DNA from: Ruficoccus amylovorans
GTDB taxonomy: Bacteria > Verrucomicrobiota > Verrucomicrobiia > Opitutales > Cerasicoccaceae
Assembly: GCF_014230085.1 (NCBI RefSeq)
Contig: NZ_JACHVB010000012.1
Location: 434,001 to 498,000 of the forward strand
DNA length: 64,000 bases
Direction of reading: 5' to 3'
Numbering within the stretch: position 1 is the stretch's first letter; every line of letters starts with the position of its first letter. The translations under genes and the position numbers were made by a program. Positions 61,698 to 64,000 of the stretch are shown one piece after another. Under the pieces are notes generated by a model that saw only the letters and a program-made list of their open reading frames with translations, did no database searches and was not told the origin of the DNA.

Positions 61698-64000
61698 ATG
61701 ATCTCGAACTCCATTGACACAGCAGCGCGTGCGAAGAGCTCTCCCCGTCACCCCCGCCGGGGCATGGCTCTGGTCATTGCCATGGTCCTGATGGGCTTTA
61801 TCCTGCTCCTGCTGATCTCTCTGAGCGTGCAGCTCCAGGTGGAGACACGCGCGGCCTCTATTTCCAACCGGCAGCTCGATGCCCGTGCTAACGCGCTTCT
61901 GGGCCTGTCGCAGGCGCTGGGCGAACTCCAGGCCGCGGCGGGACCCGATCAGCGGGTCACGGCGACAGCCGGTATTCTCGACGACACCCGTGACGAGAAT
62001 CGCTACTGGACGGGCGTCTGGAAGGTCGAGGGCGACAATCCCTTCGATTACACCTCGGGCATCCGTGACGGCGCGGGCCGGATCGATGCGACCGAGCGCC
62101 CCCCGACGTGGCTTATTTCCAGCAACAACGCTCCCGACCCCAGCGCGACCATCGAGTCCGTCAATGTCTTGGACGGGGAAGTGCAAACCGTCCGCCTGCT
62201 GGGTGCAAACACCTTTACCCCGCAGGCCCCCTCCGATTCGGGCGAGATAATCGCGGGTCGTGTCCGGGTGGAGGAGCCGAGCGGCAAGGTCGGCGGCTAT
62301 GCCTGGTGGGTCGGAGACGAGGGCGTCAAGGCCAAGCTCAACCTCGTCGATCACACGGGCGAGTTCGACGCAGGGACAGCCGATGAGCGCCGCCAGCGCG
62401 ACCGCCTGCCGCTGGTGACCAGCCAGCGCACGGCGGGGGAGCTGCTGCTCGACGCGGGGGCGGACTACCCGGTTAACGCTGCCAAGCTGGAACAAGTCGG
62501 GTCGGGCACAGAACTCTCCTGGCTTTCGAACAAGGCTCTCAACGCCGATTGGATAAAAGAGAGCTTCCATGACGTGACTTTCGCCTCGGCGGGTGTCCTC
62601 AGCGACACCCGGCACGGCGGGTTGAAAAAAGACCTCAGTCGCGGCCTGGGCGACCAGTGGCAGACGTTCATGCAGGAACTCCAGAGCGACAGCACCCAGT
62701 GGTCGAACGGTTGGCCGCGCCCGCAGGCGGTCTTTCAGGTGCCGGGACCGGGCGGGCTCTACGGAGCGCCCTACGACGGCAATCTCTATGGCCCCTACTG
62801 GGATGTGCTCTACCACTACGCCAACCTTTATCAACCGCATCAGCCCTGGATCCCGAATCTCCATGACTTGAACAGCTCCATGACCTTTCGCGGGTACGTC
62901 AGCGGGGAGAACGGTCCGGCTGGCCTCGGTGATCTCAGCGCCGGCGACGCGGACATCGAGGTGCGCGGCATGGGGCCGGATGACCAGAATTTCCTGCCCC
63001 GGCACGACTTCACCAACGACAGCAGCAAGTGGATGCGCGGAAACTGGTTCGCGCTTCCGCCGACCCTCCATGCGGGCAACACCTATGACCTCGGCGACAG
63101 TGCCCGTCGCGATCCGGTCTGGAACACACTCGCGCCCGTCCTGGCGCGCCTCCAGATCGTCTTCTCACTCTCCAGTGTCGAGGTCACCGACCCTGCCACC
63201 GGTCTGCCGGTGATAGACCCGACCACCGGAGGAAAGTCCTATCGCCTGCTCCTGCACATGAGCCCCGCTGTCGTGCTCTGGAACCCGTACAACGCCACCC
63301 TCGCGGCCACGCGGTATTCGTTCAATTTCGAGCCCATCGTGCGCCTGCAGATCCAGGTGGACGGGGTGGATTACCTGCCCGGCCCCTCGAATGGTAAGTA
63401 CAACCTCATCGACCTGCTCAAGGTTAACGGCTGGGGGCCGGCGACCCGGACGGACGCATCCGGCAATCATTTCGCTGATATTAGTTCGGACGGGTACAAG
63501 CAGGTCATGCTGCTGGAGACCCAGCCGGTCACGCTGGCGCCCGGCGAGGTGCGGGTTTTTTCACTGCCCAGCTCGGATATTCCCTGGCATCCGCTCATGA
63601 ACAAAGGCTCGCAGAACTCAAGCTACTGGCTGAGCAATCAGTTCAACCCCACGAACTCCGCCTACGTCGAGCTGCTCAAGACCAGCCAGAGCGGCACCTT
63701 TATCAACTACAACGCCAGCACGCCCAACCCGACCACGGACCTGCCGGAGATCAAGGTGGACACCGGGCATCCCGGCGACATCACGGTTAAGTTTTTCGCC
63801 GAGTCGATCGGCACCCAGTATGGCAACAACGGCTTTCTCACCGTCGAGGGCATTGACCTGAACACCGAACCGAACCATTTCTCCGGCAACACGCCGATCC
63901 GCATGGGCGGAGGGCTGCGCTACGCGCGATTCGTCACGAGCGACACGCCGTATTCGCTGGGGACGGTTGATGGCCTCGTCGGCAACATCGTTCCCTTTGC
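61698..64000 (+). CDS. PilX/Verru_Chthon cassette A-like large protein, 3' truncated by window edge
   Basis: An open frame of at least 767 codons running off the window. The N-terminus is HPRRGMALVIAMVLMGFILL: a short basic leader then a hydrophobic helix (about residues 18-50), as in PilX-type and Verru_Chthon cassette protein A. A long, low-cysteine region follows, including YAWWVGDEGVKAKLNLVD (near 62297), a phrase typical of verrucomicrobial cassette A proteins. It is probably a minor component of a pilus or secretion pseudopilus; smaller prepilin genes would be expected downstream. The ATG at 61698 gives a normal leader length. Confidence 0.8.
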   Translation, partial: MISNSIDTAARAKSSPRHPRRGMALVIAMVLMGFILLLLISLSVQLQVETRAASISNRQLDARANALLGLSQALGELQAAAGPDQRVTATAGILDDTRDENRYWTGVWKVEGDNPFDYTSGIRDGAGRIDATERPPTWLISSNNAPDPSATIESVNVLDGEVQTVRLLGANTFTPQAPSDSGEIIAGRVRVEEPSGKVGGYAWWVGDEGVKAKLNLVDHTGEFDAGTADERRQRDRLPLVTSQRTAGELLLDAGADYPVNAAKLEQVGSGTELSWLSNKALNADWIKESFHDVTFASAGVLSDTRHGGLKKDLSRGLGDQWQTFMQELQSDSTQWSNGWPRPQAVFQVPGPGGLYGAPYDGNLYGPYWDVLYHYANLYQPHQPWIPNLHDLNSSMTFRGYVSGENGPAGLGDLSAGDADIEVRGMGPDDQNFLPRHDFTNDSSKWMRGNWFALPPTLHAGNTYDLGDSARRDPVWNTLAPVLARLQIVFSLSSVEVTDPATGLPVIDPTTGGKSYRLLLHMSPAVVLWNPYNATLAATRYSFNFEPIVRLQIQVDGVDYLPGPSNGKYNLIDLLKVNGWGPATRTDASGNHFADISSDGYKQVMLLETQPVTLAPGEVRVFSLPSSDIPWHPLMNKGSQNSSYWLSNQFNPTNSAYVELLKTSQSGTFINYNASTPNPTTDLPEIKVDTGHPGDITVKFFAESIGTQYGNNGFLTVEGIDLNTEPNHFSGNTPIRMGGGLRYARFVTSDTPYSLGTVDGLVGNIVPF

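Noticed and set aside
61513-61698. 61-codon frame whose stop touches the PilX-like start (TGATG)
   Set aside because: The junction looks like translational coupling, but the sequence has no recognisable feature and no ribosome site, so a leader peptide is not supported.
1-64000. CRISPR arrays, rRNA, complete tRNA, prophage or toxin-antitoxin pairs
   Set aside because: No regularly spaced repeats, no rRNA-like or full cloverleaf sequence and no phage structural or paired small toxin genes were seen while reading both strands.

Overview
The window looks like chromosome from a free-living Verrucomicrobiota bacterium, most likely class Opitutae (Puniceicoccales/Opitutales type). This is an inference from gene content: a PEP-CTERM protein with autotransporter-type strand repeats, H-X9-DG-like prepilin proteins, a PilX-like protein of the kind found in verrucomicrobial pilin cassettes, several sulfatases, many glycoside hydrolases and esterases, and weak or absent Shine-Dalgarno sequences before many genes. 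There is no rRNA, no complete tRNA and no CRISPR array.

Layout. 1-2.4 kb: the end of a type II secretion/type IV pilus ATPase and its inner-membrane partner. 2.6-10.3 kb: a CusCBA-type copper/silver efflux operon followed by a secreted DUF3347 protein. 10.4-12.4 kb: a hairpin repeat, a decayed IS3-family transposase and an AraC regulator. 12.4-35.5 kb: a carbohydrate and sulfated-polysaccharide region. It holds a DapA-family lyase, a PEP-CTERM protein, two sugar-phosphate isomerase/epimerase-like proteins, a Gfo/Idh/MocA oxidoreductase, two intact sulfatases and one internally deleted one, two beta-helix proteins, a sialate O-acetylesterase-like protein, a sodium:solute symporter, an alpha/beta-hydrolase esterase and a GH78 alpha-L-rhamnosidase. 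35.9-44.9 kb: housekeeping genes. These are a ketoacyl-ACP synthase and a FabA/FabZ-type dehydratase whose start codons overlap head to head, an RRM protein, a fatty-acid desaturase, a CvfB-like S1 protein, a LysM amidase, and metE divergent from a metR-like regulator. 44.9-51.0 kb: a metal-uptake operon of an OprB-type porin, a TroA-type binding protein, an ABC ATPase and two permeases. The first permease carries a C-terminal DtxR/MntR-like domain, and three MntR-box-like palindromes lie upstream. 51.1-51.7 kb: a sulfatase relic and the 3' end of a tRNA with its terminator, probably an integration scar. 51.8-61.3 kb: a second sugar region with a ROK kinase, SIS isomerase, GH38 alpha-mannosidase, esterase, and an operon of two clan GH-A hydrolases plus an AraC regulator with a PocR domain. 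From 61.7 kb: a large PilX-like protein running off the end.

How it fits together. The two carbohydrate regions combine secreted debranching enzymes (sulfatases, esterases, rhamnosidase, mannosidase, xylosidase-like enzymes) with one clear transporter and cytoplasmic sugar-modifying enzymes, as expected for a degrader of complex, partly sulfated polysaccharides. The metal-uptake operon is the most unusual piece: its presumed metal sensor is physically part of a membrane permease, while sensor-type operators sit in front of the operon.
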